Positions 45,654 to 57,692 are shown, numbered from the stretch's first letter. The stretch is 64,000 nucleotides of DNA from Tragulus kanchil (GCA_022376925.1 JAIOJX010000027.1:19485471-19549470); one strand, 5' to 3'. Numbers and translations: made by a program. The notes: generated by a model from the letters alone, not told the origin.

Positions 45654-45746
45654 TTTCCTTCTCCAGGGGAACTCCCTGACCCAGGGATCGAACCCCAGTC
45701 TCCTGCACTGCAGGTGGATTCCTGACCGTCTGAACCTCCAGGAGAG
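45545..45746 (-). mobile_element. BovA2 SINE, antisense (truncated copy at 44438-44545)
   Basis: 'gtgctagtcactcagtccta', 'gcccaccaggcccctctgtc' and 'gatcgaaccccagtctcctg' (B-box complement). The upstream copy stops at the duplication edge. Confidence 0.92.
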
Positions 45747-45834
45747 CATGACCCTAAAAGCTCAAACGATTTCCAAAAACTGTGTCTGAGAATATTTTTC
45801 TGGTATTATCTCTTGGATGATTTCTTTTTCTTTT

Positions 45835-46255
45835 CTGGTTGGCTTGCCATGCTATGTTAGTTTCTGCTGTACAGCAAAGTGACTCAGTTCTACTTCATCT
45901 TCTTTTCCACCATGGTTTATCACAGGAAACTGACTATAGTCTCCGCACGCTATACAGTGTGCTTAGTCGCTCAGTCATGTCTGACTCTTTGCAACACCAC
46001 GGACTGCAGCCTGCCAGGCTTCTCTGTCGATGAAATTCTCCAGGCAACAAAGTAGGACCTTGCTGTTTATACATCCTCTATATAAGAGCTTCTGTCTGCT
46101 CACCCTAAACTCTCCCTCCATCTCTCCCTACCCCAAGCCCCCTTGGCAACGACAAGTGTGTTCTCTACGTCCGTGAGTCCGTTTCTGTTTTATAGATAGG
46201 CTTGTTTGCGTTGTACTTTAGATTCTAGATATACATGGTATCATATGGTACTGGA
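45835..46255 (+). mobile_element. L1 3' region split by a BovA fragment
   Basis: 'tatgttagtttctgctgtac', 'atggtttatcacaggaaact' and later 'agtaggaccttgctgtttat', 'ggcaacgacaagtgtgttct' give the same L1 region as at 32535. An antisense BovA piece occupies about 45955-46056. Confidence 0.78.
45955..46056 (-). mobile_element. BovA monomer-like fragment inside L1
   Basis: 'cttagtcgctcagtcatgtc', 'ctctttgcaacaccacgga' and 'attctccaggcaacaa'. About 100 bp: a single Bov-A unit without a tRNA-like head. Confidence 0.85.
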
Positions 46256-46611
46256 CAATGTCTTTTCCTCAGAACAGCTCTGGACCATCAACAGTTTTCT
46301 GAGACTAAATCTACGGCTGGGATGAGACCCGCTGAGATCGAGTCACCACAACAGAGGTCCAGAAACTTCCTGAGCCCCATGTTCTCTGTGTACAGCATAA
46401 CCACTACCCTCGGTGCACAGTTCTGTCTGGTCTTCTCCAGAATGGAGCCCGCTGCCTTCAGTTAGGGAAGTGGCAGAAATAAGGTAGTAGGAGGTTGGGA
46501 ACATATTTTGATTTTTCACAACTTATCCTACACTCCTGCGCTCCCTGATGCCTTCTTGGTGCCAAGCACCTGAAATTTACTATGCTTCATTAGCAAAAAT
46601 GAACTTATTTT

Positions 46612-46935
46612 TTTTTTAAAGATTTATTTATTTATTTATTTTTGGTGGGGTGGGGTGGGGAGGGAGGGGAGCAGGCGGGCCACTTCTATTGGTCTTTCAT
46701 TTGTCCATTTTCATCCATCTTTGTTCTTTGGCTCCTGCGGGCCTCCCATCATGGTGGCCTCTGTTGTCGCAGAGCACCGGCTCTGGGCACATGCGCTCCA
46801 GAGCTCCGGCTCGGTAATTGGACACATTGGTCCAGCCGCTCCGCGGCACGTGGGGTCTTCCCAGGCCAGGGATCAAACCGGCGCCCCTTGCACTGCAAGG
46901 CGGTGTCCTTACCCACTGGACCACCAGGGAAGCCC
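46612..46935 (-). mobile_element. tRNA-Glu-headed SINE with G-rich tract (duplicate at 47779-48102)
   Basis: (TTTA)n tail at the left, G-rich tract 46647-46669, 'ttgttctttggctcctgcgg', 'gagcaccggctctgggcac', and head end 'gaccaccagggaagccc'. Flanking 'tgaacttattttt' at about 46600 and 46936 is its target-site duplication. Confidence 0.94.
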
Positions 46936-46949
46936 TGAACTTATTTTTA

Positions 46950-47120
46950 AAAATATATTTGCTTATTTCCTTGGCTGCACCGGGTCATAGCTGCAGTATG
47001 TAGAGTCTTTGATCTTTTCGTTTCAGCATGCAGGATCTAGTTCTCTGACCAGGGATGGAACCAAGGCCCCCTACATTGTGAGCTCTGACTCTTAGCCACT
47101 GGACCACCAAGGAAGTCCCT
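46950..47120 (-). mobile_element. CHR-type SINE, antisense (duplicate at 48117-48287)
   Basis: 'ttccttggctgcaccgggtc', 'gcatgcaggatctagttctc', 'gaccagggatggaaccaagg', ending 'gaccaccaaggaagtccc'. Immediately next to the preceding SINE. Confidence 0.85.
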
Positions 47121-48630
47121 AAAGTCACTTATTCTTAATTAATATCTTCACCCATAGGCATGTGGTTTTCAAATCCCTACCAACTCAAATCATTTAACAA
47201 ACTAGTCATTCAGGTCTCATTATCTAACCACTAACAATCTCCCATCATTGCTAGTCCATTGTGTTCTCTTTGCCTACCTTTTTAACCTCAGACTTTCACG
47301 GAAACTGTTTTAATGCCATATGAGTAGGATTTTAGAAGAAACATGTCTAGCAACCAGATTCAAACAATGCTCGACTAGAAGTTCAAAAGAATTTTTCCTA
47401 AACTGTAAACAAGCTGCATTCTGAACTTTGCTGGCCTAGGCTCACAGCCTTGTTTATCTGTTTTCTCATTTACTAAAACCGAAAATGTCTTTTCCTCAGA
47501 ACAGAATGGAGCCCGCGGGGCCTTCAGTTAGACTTCCTGAGCCCCATGTTCTCTGTGTACAGCATAACCACTACCCTCGGTGCACAGTTCTGTCTGGTCT
47601 TCTCCAGAATGGAGCCCGCTGCCTTCAGTTAGGGAAGTGGCAGAAATAAGGTAGTAGGAGGTTGGGAACATATTTTGATTTTTCACAACTTATCCTACAC
47701 TCCTGCGCTCCCTGATGCCTTCTTGGTGCCAAGCACCTGAAATTTACTATGCTTCATTAGCAAAAATGAACTTATTTTTTTTTTAAAGATTTATTTATTT
47801 ATTTATTTTTGGTGGGGTGGGGTGGGGAGGGAGGGGAGCAGGCGGGCCACTTCTATTGGTCTTTCATTTGTCCATTTTCATCCATCTTTGTTCTTTGGCT
47901 CCTGCGGGCCTCCCATCATGGTGGCCTCTGTTGTCGCAGAGCACCGGCTCTGGGCACATGCGCTCCAGAGCTCCGGCTCGGTAATTGGACACATTGGTCC
48001 AGCCGCTCCGCGGCACGTGGGGTCTTCCCAGGCCAGGGATCAAACCGGCGCCCCTTGCACTGCAAGGCGGTGTCCTTACCCACTGGACCACCAGGGAAGC
48101 CCTGAACTTATTTTTAAAAATATATTTGCTTATTTCCTTGGCTGCACCGGGTCATAGCTGCAGTATGTAGAGTCTTTGATCTTTTCGTTTCAGCATGCAG
48201 GATCTAGTTCTCTGACCAGGGATGGAACCAAGGCCCCCTACATTGTGAGCTCTGACTCTTAGCCACTGGACCACCAAGGAAGTCCCTAAAGTCACTTATT
48301 CTTAATTAATATCTTCACCCATAGGCATGTGGTTTTCAAATCCCTACCAACTCAAATCATTTAACAAACTAGTCATTCAGGTCTCATTATCTAACCACTA
48401 ACAATCTCCCATCATTGCTAGTCCATTGTGTTCTCTTTGCCTACCTTTTTAACCTCAGACTTTCACGGAAACTGTTTTAATGCCATATGAGTAGGATTTT
48501 AGAAGAAACATGTCTAGCAACCAGATTCAAACAATGCTCGACTAGAAGTTCAAAAGAATTTTTCCTAAACTGTAAACAAGCTGCATTCTGAACTTTGCTG
48601 GCCTAGGCTCACAGCCTTGTTTATCTGTTT

Positions 48631-49184
48631 ATTATCTCATTTTACTGATAGGGAAGCTAGGACTTAAAAGGATTAAATAAGTTGTTCAAGGTCACAAAAT
48701 TACACTTACATCTCAGGGGTTTTTTGAGTATTAAATAAGATAAATCACTTAACACAGTTATTGTCTTATGATCATATATATACATATATATATATATATA
48801 TATCTATGGGTTGTTTCTCATGATTAAACACCTGGTCCTTATTGATTTTGAATTCAGTACAGGTATCTCTACAGGTAAAGTGGAAGACAGAAAGATACTT
48901 GAAGGGAGAAGATGCACCATGCTCAACCAGGGCATGAGCCCAGGGAGAAACAGTATAGTAACTTGGTTATGGGTTTACATTTGTTTGATTCATTTCTTTT
49001 TTTTTTTAGTATTTGTTAAGTAGCCATGAAACCAAAACACACTGGGATATCAGGGATGAACTAGCCACCAGTCATTCTTGTAGTACAGCAGGAATAAATT
49101 CTTCTTACGTGAGAAAAGTTAGTATAAAACTTTCATTCTTCGGCCAAATATCTTCAGGATATCTTTAGAGCATCCTAATGCTGC
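48631..49184. other. single-copy sequence with MIR and (AT)n
   Basis: Antisense MIR at about 48631-48710 ('gttgttcaaggtcacaaaat'), (AT)n at 48774-48803, then unremarkable AT-rich DNA. Confidence 0.55.
48774..48803. repeat. (AT)n microsatellite
   Basis: Near-pure AT alternation with one C interruption. Confidence 0.92.
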
Positions 49185-49394
49185 ATTTGGATTTTCCAGG
49201 TGGCTCAGTGGTAAGGAACCTGCCTGCCAAGCAGGAGACATGAGTTCACTCTTTGGATCAAGAAGTTCCCCTGGAAAAGGCAATGGCAACCCACTCCAGT
49301 ATTCTTGCCTGGGAAATTCCACGGACAGAGGAGCCTAGTGAGCTGTAGTCCTTGGGGCCACAGAGTCGACATGACTTAGCAACTAAACAACAAC
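49185..49394 (+). mobile_element. BovA2 SINE
   Basis: 'ttttccaggtggctcagtgg', 'ttcactctttggatcaag', 'gcaatggcaacccactcca', tail 'aactaaacaacaacaa'. Target-site duplication 'aatgctgc' on both sides (about 49179 and 49394). Confidence 0.94.
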
Positions 49395-50029
49395 AATGCT
49401 GCGTTTAATTATATTTTTCAAAATCAGTTAATCGTTTACTTTTCTTTTTTTTTTTTTTTTTTCGGTGGTGTTCTTGTTTGTTTCCAAGTAATTGGTAAAG
49501 TTTCTGCCTGAGGTCATCAAGGGAGAATTAAGTGGTACCAGGCTAGCCTTCCTAAAATAAACACCTAGAGCACTGGACAGAATGTGTGACAAGACAGTTC
49601 AGACACTGGGAAACAGATGGCACAGGACTGTGATCCCTACAGGAAGAGAAAGAAATACGGTGAGGCTAGGGCTGGCTGGGACCTTCTGCCTGGAGAAGTT
49701 TCTGAATCCTGGTCTGATGAGGGGGAAACACAGGAACGCAGTGGCCTCCTTGACCTGAAAGACAGAGACCAGGGCTGAGAGGAGCTGGGGTGGGAGCAGC
49801 TGGACTCTGTGCCGCTGAGCAAAGCAGAGAGGAGGGAGTTAAACAGAAAGAGGCCCGGAAATCTGCACGGGCCCCCAGGCCCGTTGGGTCTGCAGATAAC
49901 TCGCCTTAGAAGGAAATGCCACAGGGCTCAACCGGGAACAGAGACATCACTTTGCCGACAAAAGTCTAAAGAGTCAGAGCTATGGTTTTCCCAGGAGTCA
50001 TGCAGGGATGTGAGAGCTAGACCATCGAG
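49395..50029. other. single-copy sequence
   Basis: Includes a T-rich run at 49442-49462. No repeat family or coding region recognised. Confidence 0.5.
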
Positions 50030-50412
50030 AAGTCTGAGCCCCAAAGAGTTGATGCTTTCGAACTGCGGTGCTGGGGAAGACACCTGAGAGTTCCTCGGAC
50101 AGCAAGAAGATCAAACCAGTCTGGAGATCAACCCTGCGTATTAATGGAAGGACGGATGCTGAAGCTGAAGCTCCAATATTTTGGCCACCTGATGAGAAAG
50201 AGCTAACTTATTGGAAAAGTCTCTGATGCTAGGAAAGATGGAGGGCAGGAGGAGAAGGGGGCGACCGAGGAGGAGGTGGTTGGATGGCATCACCAACTCA
50301 ACAGACATGCGTTTGAGCAAACTCCAGGGGAGAGCGAAGGACAGGGAAGCCTGGCATGCAGCAATCCATGGGGTTGCAAGGAGTCTAACAGGACCTACTG
50401 ATTGAACGACAA
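50030..50412 (+). mobile_element. BovB (RTE) LINE 3' end with reverse-transcriptase remnant
   Basis: Starts in coding sequence ('aactgcggtgctggggaaga'), continues 'ctgaagctgaagctccaata' and 'ggtggttggatggcatca', and ends 'aggacctactgattgaac'. The frame 50211-50405 shows [14 protein letters not shown] and [19 protein letters not shown], the BovB ORF C-terminus. No catalytic domain remains. Confidence 0.93.
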
Positions 50413-51969
50413 AGTACAGACTTGGTCGTGTTAAAGAATCTTAACCCCCAGCACAGAACGCCAGAGGCCTCTGAGGACTCTACGGTACTCACCGGCATCT
50501 TTTCTGATAGACTCTGATTGCGTTACTGCAGTTCGCTGAAACCATTTGTTTCTGCTCAAAGTTGACTCTTCTCTGATTGCAGATGGAGAAAATGCCCCAG
50601 AATATATCTGTTTCTGATGCAAGATCATTTGAGGATGGAGACCAAAAATCATTGTCGCTATAACGCGAGGAGTCCGCAGAAAGTTGGGTATTGAATTACT
50701 TGAGACATCTATTTTACGAAATGATGTGCTATTTTTGAGAATAGTATGTGAGGCTGCAGCCTGAGTGCTAATCAGTCTAAACATTTTCTTTAGCTGTGAA
50801 TTCCATTTAAAGGGAAGATTTTTTTCTTAAGGCCATGGATCATTAACATTGCAATAGACCAAGCCTAGATCTGGCAACTTGGAGACATTTTTCAGAGGGA
50901 AGGCACACAACCCAAGGGACTATCTTAATTACCTGCATCAGCCCAATTAATTTGTGGTGTATTTCAAGCTCAAACAAAGGCCCAGGAATGAGTCTTACTG
51001 TCCCAACCTCACCATAAACATTCTGCGAAGCCTCTCCCTCTAGCTTTGCAGGGAAGAAAGACAATGGATGGGGTTGAGCCTTCCGGCTCTTGGCAGCCAA
51101 GAGAAGCAGGGAGGCTCTGCCAGAGCTCCTATCAGCGTGGAAATACACCACAGCAAGCTGCACTGGAGAATTCTGAGAATGGAAGGAACAGAGAGGAAAA
51201 TGTCTGATAAAAGCAAAACTTTTAAATTGCCCCGAGGATGCATTTTATCATCCGAATCAACAGGTCTCTGAAACCCAGAAACTCCTTGGAGATCTTTACT
51301 GGCCTCTGATGGTACCTGGCTTCTTTTCCCGCTTTAAGTTATTATCACTGATGGAGAAACTGCATCCTGGGAGGGACCTCCTGGAACATTTCCCCAATTG
51401 CCTTTTACCCAAACACTTTTATGTCCTGTTTCTTCCACCAGATTAGGTCCCTTGCTTGTAGCCACAAGTTCAAATCAGGCCTGAGCTTGCTCTATCTGAT
51501 GCTCTAGTTTGAGTTGTTTCTACTCTATAACAAAATCAATGCTTACTAGAATAGATGAAAACCCAGATGGCACGTTTAGAAGGATGCTGAGAAGAATAAC
51601 TTCAGTCTCAACACCCATAAAAATCCCCGCAAGTCGATTTTCTGAGTCAGAAATTCCCTCCGTGCAAATTTACCTCTCTGGGTCAAAGCAGAAATATCTA
51701 CTGCCACGCAAAGGGTATGTCGACAGATAATTAAATCATTATTAGTCATCAACCACTTACCGTGAATTTTCCTATTGTAAATGTTTCCAAGGCAACAGAG
51801 ATCCTAAAGATTTCTATGTGAGAAGGTGAGAATATAAACCAGTGCAGCAGCCAAGTGGAGGGAAGCCAAGTGGGAATAAGGGAACAGGAGAAGGTCAGGG
51901 CACTCAAGATCTTGGGAAGAGAAACTCATAAAGAAAACCAAAGAGGGAACAAGGAATTGTTCAAGGTCT
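50413..51969. other. single-copy sequence
   Basis: About 1.5 kb with no retroelement recognised. Frames at 50431-50784 and 50843-51163 (minus) are under 120 codons and lack motifs. Parts could be conserved non-coding DNA. Confidence 0.45.
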
Positions 51970-52178
51970 ACTTTGGGCTTCCCAGGCAGTGCTAGTGGTA
52001 AAGAACTTGCCTGCCAAGGCAGGAGACTTGAGAGATGTGGGTTTGATCCCTGGCTCAGGAAGACCCCTAGAGGAGGGCATGGCAGCCCACTCCAGTCGTC
52101 TTGCCTGAAGAATCCCGTGGACAGAGGAGCCTTGAGGGCTATAGCCCATTGGGCTGCAAAGGGTCAGACCCAATTGAA
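51970..52178 (+). mobile_element. BovA2 SINE
   Basis: 'tgggcttcccaggcagtgct', 'gtgggtttgatccctggc', 'agaatcccgtggacagagg' and 'gcaaagggtcagacccaat'. Complete, with a small head insertion ('gcta'). Confidence 0.93.
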
Positions 52179-52282
52179 GCCTCTTATCCCCCATGAAAGC
52201 ACGCACAGGGCCTCGTTCACCTATTTCACGTGATGTAAATGATCCTAACGTAGGGAACGGTCCACTGCCAGAACTTCTCAAG

Positions 52283-52473
52283 CAGCGGTGCCCAAATGTC
52301 TTGCCACCAGGGACCAGTTCAGAGGAAGACAATGTTTCCACAAACTGGGTGGGGAAGGACGGTTTCAGAATGATTCAGGCATATTACATGTATTATGCCC
52401 TTTATTTCTATTATTATGACATCAACGCCACCTCAGTCCACCAGGACATAGATCCCAGAGGTGGGGACCCCTG
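52283..52473. mobile_element. hAT/Charlie-type (MER1-like) DNA transposon fossil
   Basis: Internal words 'gccaccagggaccagttc', 'gaagacaatgtttccaca' and 'gatccca' are typical of the MER1 group of non-autonomous hAT transposons. The ends are imperfect inverted repeats: 'cagcggtgccca' at the left and, read on the other strand from the right, 'caggggtcccca'. There is no transposase. The expected 8-bp target duplication is not clear. Confidence 0.75.
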
Positions 52474-53194
52474 TTGTAGGGGACCGAAGCCCAGATGAGC
52501 CTTCCCTAAACTACTGATACTTTCAAGAAATGATGGAGTAGAGTCGGTGAAAAGTCACCGTCCTCTGAAGAACAGGAAAACACAAGGCTTCAGCCCATGG
52601 CACCAGACAGATACTGGCGGACCACCAGCCCAGTCGGCAGGGAGCGTGTCCCCGTCCTGGAAGTCGTGTCGGACCTGCTGGGCCTCCCTGGCTTCATCTA
52701 GGAGTCTGTGATACACGATGCCAGATCTATGCAGAAGAGCCGCAAGTGGAAAAAGTGACGTGTCATTTCAAAACCAACAGATAGCATAGTTCTACACCAG
52801 AACTGGGATATCTACAGACGCTCGGTTTTACTCTTAATGAATTCCCAGTCTGGCAAGAATACCGTGGAAGAAGTCACTGAGAAACGCTAAGAATGCTAGC
52901 TGAATCTGGAAGCCGGTCCCGTGCCCATTCCAGGGGAGGCTGCCCAGGGCAGGTTACACCTGAGCGAAGGCTTGGAGGATGAAGGACTGGGCCGATCCGG
53001 AGGAGAGAGGATTGCGTGCAGAGGGAGCAACAGGAAAATGCAGTCCAGGCGTGGGCAGCCGAACAGAGCGCTGGGAGTGTGCGGTGGGGGAGGGGTGCAG
53101 GGGTGACGGCCAGAGGGGCAGAGCTGGGTAGCATGGGTCCCCTTACATGCCACGCCGAGGAATTCGTGTAAACATGCATCCACGTTTGTACCTG
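52474..53194. other. single-copy sequence
   Basis: No repeat or supported gene. A 188-codon minus-strand frame (52874-53440) is partly made of the adjoining BovA2 and is rejected. Confidence 0.5.
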
Positions 53195-53408
53195 TGCAAG
53201 CCAAGTCGCTTCAGTTGTGTCCAACTCCTTGCGGCCCTGTAGACTGTAGCCCGCCAGGTTTCTCTGTCCATGGGATTCTCCGGGCAAGAATATGGAGTGG
53301 GCTGCCACGCCCTCCTCCAGGGCATCTTCCCTACCCAGGATCCAACACAGGTCTCTTAGGGCTCCTTCACCGTCAGAAGCTTCTTTACCACTGAGCCGCC
53401 TGGGAAGT
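53195..53408 (-). mobile_element. BovA2 SINE, antisense
   Basis: 'gtcgcttcagttgtgtccaa', 'gtttctctgtccatgggatt' and 'ctttaccactgagccgcctg'. Its tRNA-like end is inside the first unit of duplication 16. Confidence 0.93.
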
Positions 53409-55636
53409 ATTTCTACATATACCCCACCCCCAGCCCCCATCTTATTTCAGAAAGGATTTAAAGTGGCTGTTGCTCAAAACTTTGGATTGTATTATCAACA
53501 CAATTGAGTGTAACTGAAGGATTTTAAGCATGGAAAGACATGCTCAGGCATGCATTTACTCAGGTAATGTAGAAAATAAATTGAAAGGAGTACAGAAAAA
53601 GGGATGGTACTTTGGGCAGTTAAGGAAGAACAGAGGCAATTACAATAATCCATGAAAAACCAAAACAAAAACGATACAGGTCTGAAGGAACACACAGGCA
53701 CCAGAAAGGAGAGGACTGGACAGCTTCGAGAGGTACTTAAGGTTGGGCAGAATCAATTCCAAACTTGTGGGGCTAAGGTGCTTGGTGCTCTAGGAGGTAG
53801 CTGGGCAGAGAGAAATTGCTCATGAAATGTGTCTTGATCAGGAATTTGAATCAGGGAGACAAGCGCTCAACACGATCTGTCTGAGATGAGAAAGCACTGG
53901 CAGTGTAGGAAGTTCCAAGTACTTGAGTTTACTCTGAATTTCCACCAGAACCATCCGCCCAGTTTCTTTTAAACAGAAGCTTACTTCTTTCAAGGGAGAA
54001 TTGTCTGGGGTTGCCCAGCTGTCCTAACGGCACTGGCAGCAACTTGGTGTATTTTTCAAAGTTGCTACTATTGATAGAAACCCCTCAAGATACAAAAATG
54101 CACCTTACTAGCATCTCTAGTTTCCAGCAAACAGAAATTGGGGGAGGTGATGTTTGTTTCTAGAAGAGAAAACTTCTTCCCAGTGAAAGCAACACTTCCC
54201 ATTAAGTGTCACAGCCCAACTGTGAAACTTAATTTAAGCCTAACTCAAATTAGACATTATGATGAGAATTTCTAGCATAGAACCTGGAGTTCTCAGTCAG
54301 TATTCACTGGATCTGAAATCACTTGTTAAGAAGAACCTTAAAAATGATCATTGAAAGAACTGATTAACACAAATTCCTGCCACCATACCTCTCTTCTAGT
54401 TTCCAATAACATGTACCTCATTTCAATTTCAGATCTCACCAGAATGGCCTTTATTTTTCTAAATGTTTATTTAGCTGCACTGGGTCTTAGTTACAGCATG
54501 TCTCTTAGGGCTCCTTCACCGTCAGAAGCCCCGCCCTGGGAAGTATTTCTACATATACCCCACCCCCAGCCCCCATCTTATTTCAGAAAGGATTTAAAGT
54601 GGCTGTTGCTCAAAACTTTGGATTGTATTATCAACACAATTGAGTGTAACTGAAGGATTTTAAGCATGGAAAGACATGCTCAGGCATGCATTTACTCAGG
54701 TAATGTAGAAAATAAATTGAAAGGAGTACAGAAAAAGGGATGGTACTTTGGGCAGTTAAGGAAGAACAGAGGCAATTACAATAATCCATGAAAAACCAAA
54801 ACAAAAACGATACAGGTCTGAAGGAACACACAGGCACCAGAAAGGAGAGGACTGGACAGCTTCGAGAGGTACTTAAGGTTGGGCAGAATCAATTCCAAAC
54901 TTGTGGGGCTAAGGTGCTTGGTGCTCTAGGAGGTAGCTGGGCAGAGAGAAATTGCTCATGAAATGTGTCTTGATCAGGAATTTGAATCAGGGAGACAAGC
55001 GCTCAACACGATCTGTCTGAGATGAGAAAGCACTGGCAGTGTAGGAAGTTCCAAGTACTTGAGTTTACTCTGAATTTCCACCAGAACCATCCGCCCAGTT
55101 TCTTTTAAACAGAAGCTTACTTCTTTCAAGGGAGAATTGTCTGGGGTTGCCCAGCTGTCCTAACGGCACTGGCAGCAACTTGGTGTATTTTTCAAAGTTG
55201 CTACTATTGATAGAAACCCCTCAAGATACAAAAATGCACCTTACTAGCATCTCTAGTTTCCAGCAAACAGAAATTGGGGGAGGTGATGTTTGTTTCTAGA
55301 AGAGAAAACTTCTTCCCAGTGAAAGCAACACTTCCCATTAAGTGTCACAGCCCAACTGTGAAACTTAATTTAAGCCTAACTCAAATTAGACATTATGATG
55401 AGAATTTCTAGCATAGAACCTGGAGTTCTCAGTCAGTATTCACTGGATCTGAAATCACTTGTTAAGAAGAACCTTAAAAATGATCATTGAAAGAACTGAT
55501 TAACACAAATTCCTGCCACCATACCTCTCTTCTAGTTTCCAATAACATGTACCTCATTTCAATTTCAGATCTCACCAGAATGGCCTTTATTTTTCTAAAT
55601 GTTTATTTAGCTGCACTGGGTCTTAGTTACAGCATG
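53351..55636. repeat. direct duplication 16 (units 53351-54500 and 54500-55636)
   Basis: Offset 1,149 bp, 1,136 after a 13-base loss at the very start of the second unit ('cagaagccccgccctggg' replaces a longer BovA2 end). One base is shared at the join. The rest matches by eye. Confidence 0.97.
53409..54462. other. single-copy AT-rich sequence
   Basis: No retroelement or gene recognised. Confidence 0.5.
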
Positions 55637-57416
55637 AGGGATCTTCGATCTTCTCTGGAGCATGCAGGATGTAGTTCCCTGACCAGGGATGGAAGCTGGA
55701 TCCCCCACACTGGGAGCAGAGTCCCAGCCTCGGGACCACCAGGAAAGTCCCCAGAACGGCCTTTACCGTCCGTATCTCTACCAGCATCTAGTTCGTGATG
55801 ACCCACGCGCTCTCCGCGACGGCAGAGCTCCCGAGTCTCTCCCTGTGCTCTCGCCAGAACTGCCTTTAAGAGGCTTAGTAAAGTCATGCTGCCACCAAAT
55901 GACATGCCCACAAGTGACATTATCTCAAGATTTGGGAGCAGCTTAGATTATAAAGATGTCCACAAAGTAACTAGGATTTCATGACTTATTTGCATCTCAC
56001 TGGCTCAGACAACCCTTCACAGAATACTGGTTTAGGCGGAACTGCTCTCTGGTCTCTTACTGAAGGTGATACCTCATGCTTCTCTGTTTTGGGTCCAATT
56101 CACCCTGGATTTAATTTGGGGATGTCTCGTGTAAAGGAATCACGGTTGTGTGGACTGCCGGCTCTTCTCTACCTGCAAGAGCAGGGATGACGACATTGAT
56201 AAAAGCCTTTTCATGTTTAAGAAAGTATGTGATACACACACAGGATAGCACAGGGCCCTGCTCAGTGCTCTGTGGTGACCTAAACGGGAAGGAGATAGAA
56301 ACAAAAGAGATTTACGTATAAGTATGGCTGATTCACTGTGCTTACGAAAATGCAAATGGAGGGGGTTACGTATAAGAGAAAACTTCTTCCCAGTGAAAGC
56401 AACACTTCCCATTAAGTGTCACAGCCCAACTGTGAAACTTAATTTAAGCCTAACTCAAATTAGACATTATGATGAGAATTTCTAGCATAGAACCTGGAGT
56501 TCTCAGTCAGTATTCACTGGATCTGAAATCACTTGTTAAGAAGAACCTTAAAAATGATCATTGAAAGAACTGATTAACACAAATTCCTGCCACCATACCT
56601 CTCTTCTAGTTTCCAATAACATGTACCTCATTTCAATTTCAGATCTCACCAGAATGGCCTTTATTTTTCTAAATGTTTATTTAGCTGCACTGGGTCTTAG
56701 TTACAGCATGAGGGATCTTCGATCTTCTCTGGAGCATGCAGGATTTAGTTCCCTGACCAGGGATGGAAGCTGGATCCCCCACACTGGGAGCAGAGTCCCA
56801 GCCTCGGGACCACCAGGAAAGTCCCCAGAACGGCCTTTACCGTCCGTATCTCTACCAGCATCTAGTTCGTGATGACCCACGCGCTCTCCGCGACGGCAGA
56901 GCTCCCGAGTCTCTCCCTGTGCTCTCGCCAGAACTGCCTTTAAGAGGCTTAGTAAAGTCATGCTGCCACCAAATGACATGCCCACAAGTGACATTATCTC
57001 AAGATTTGGGAGCAGCTTAGATTATAAAGATGTCCACAAAGTAACTAGGATTTCATGACTTATTTGCATCTCACTGGCTCAGACAACCCTTCACAGAATA
57101 CTGGTTTAGGCGGAACTGCTCTCTGGTCTCTTACTGAAGGTGATACCTCATGCTTCTCTGTTTTGGGTCCAATTCACCCTGGATTTAATTTGGGGATGTC
57201 TCGTGTAAAGGAATCACGGTTGTGTGGACTGCCGGCTCTTCTCTACCTGCAAGAGCAGGGATGACGACATTGATAAAAGCCTTTTCATGTTTAAGAAAGT
57301 ATGTGATACACACACAGGATAGCACAGGGCCCTGCTCAGTGCTCTGTGGTGACCTAAACGGGAAGGAGATAGAAACAAAAGAGATTTACGTATAAGTATG
57401 GCTGATTCACTGTGCT
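55300..57416. repeat. direct duplication 17 (units 55300-56342 and 56374-57416)
   Basis: Offset 1,074 bp. It begins inside the second unit of duplication 16. Filler 56343-56373 includes 'aaatggagggggttacg', a damaged-looking version of 55269-55285. One substitution ('ggatgtagtt'/'ggatttagtt'). Confidence 0.97.
55597..55752 (-). mobile_element. CHR-type SINE, antisense (duplicate at 56671-56826; fragment at 54463-54500)
   Basis: 'tttagctgcactgggtctta', 'gcatgcaggatgtagttccc', 'tgaccagggatggaagctgg' and 'gggaccaccaggaaagtccc'. Same family as 46950-47120. Confidence 0.85.
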
Positions 57417-57692
57417 GTGCAGCAGAAAATGACACAACACTGGAAAGCAACTGTGTCTGTGTGTGTTAGTAGCTCAGTCGTGTCCAACTCTTTGCAACCC
57501 CATGGACTAGAGCCCACCAGGCCCCTCTGTCCATGGGATTTCCCAGGCAAGAACTCTGGAGTGGGTTGCCATGTCCTCCTCCAGGGCATCTTCCCCACCC
57601 AGGGATCCAGCCCAGGTCTCTTGTGTCTCCTGCACTGGCAGGTGGATTCTGAGCCACCAGGCCCAACCAACTGTACTCCAATAAAAGTTTTT
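57303..57692 (+). mobile_element. L1 3' end split by BovA2 (first part duplicated at 56229-56342)
   Basis: 'gatagcacagggccctgctc', 'acgtataagtatggctgatt', 'gtgctgtgcagcagaaaatg' and, after the SINE, 'caactgtactccaataaaag' give the last part of a cetartiodactyl L1. The words 'caactgt' on both sides of the SINE are its target-site duplication. Confidence 0.85.
57447..57663 (-). mobile_element. BovA2 SINE, antisense, inside L1
   Basis: 'gtgttagtagctcagtcgtg', 'gcccaccaggcccctctgtc', 'gcaagaactctggagtgggt' and 'gtggattctgagccaccag'. Well preserved. Confidence 0.94.

Larger units (their letters stand above)
46365..48630. repeat. direct duplication 15 (units 46365-47463 and 47532-48630)
   Basis: Offset 1,167 bp. 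The join region 47464-47531 is a mosaic: 'tctcatttactaaaac' imitates the true continuation at 48631, then 'aatgtcttttcctcagaaca' repeats 46257, and 'gagcccgcggggccttcag' imitates 46443-46460. Beyond that the units match. Confidence 0.96.

Noticed and set aside
52874..53440. 188-codon minus-strand open frame, the longest in the window
   Set aside because: A large part of it is translated BovA2 SINE (53195-53408), and the rest has no recognisable motif.
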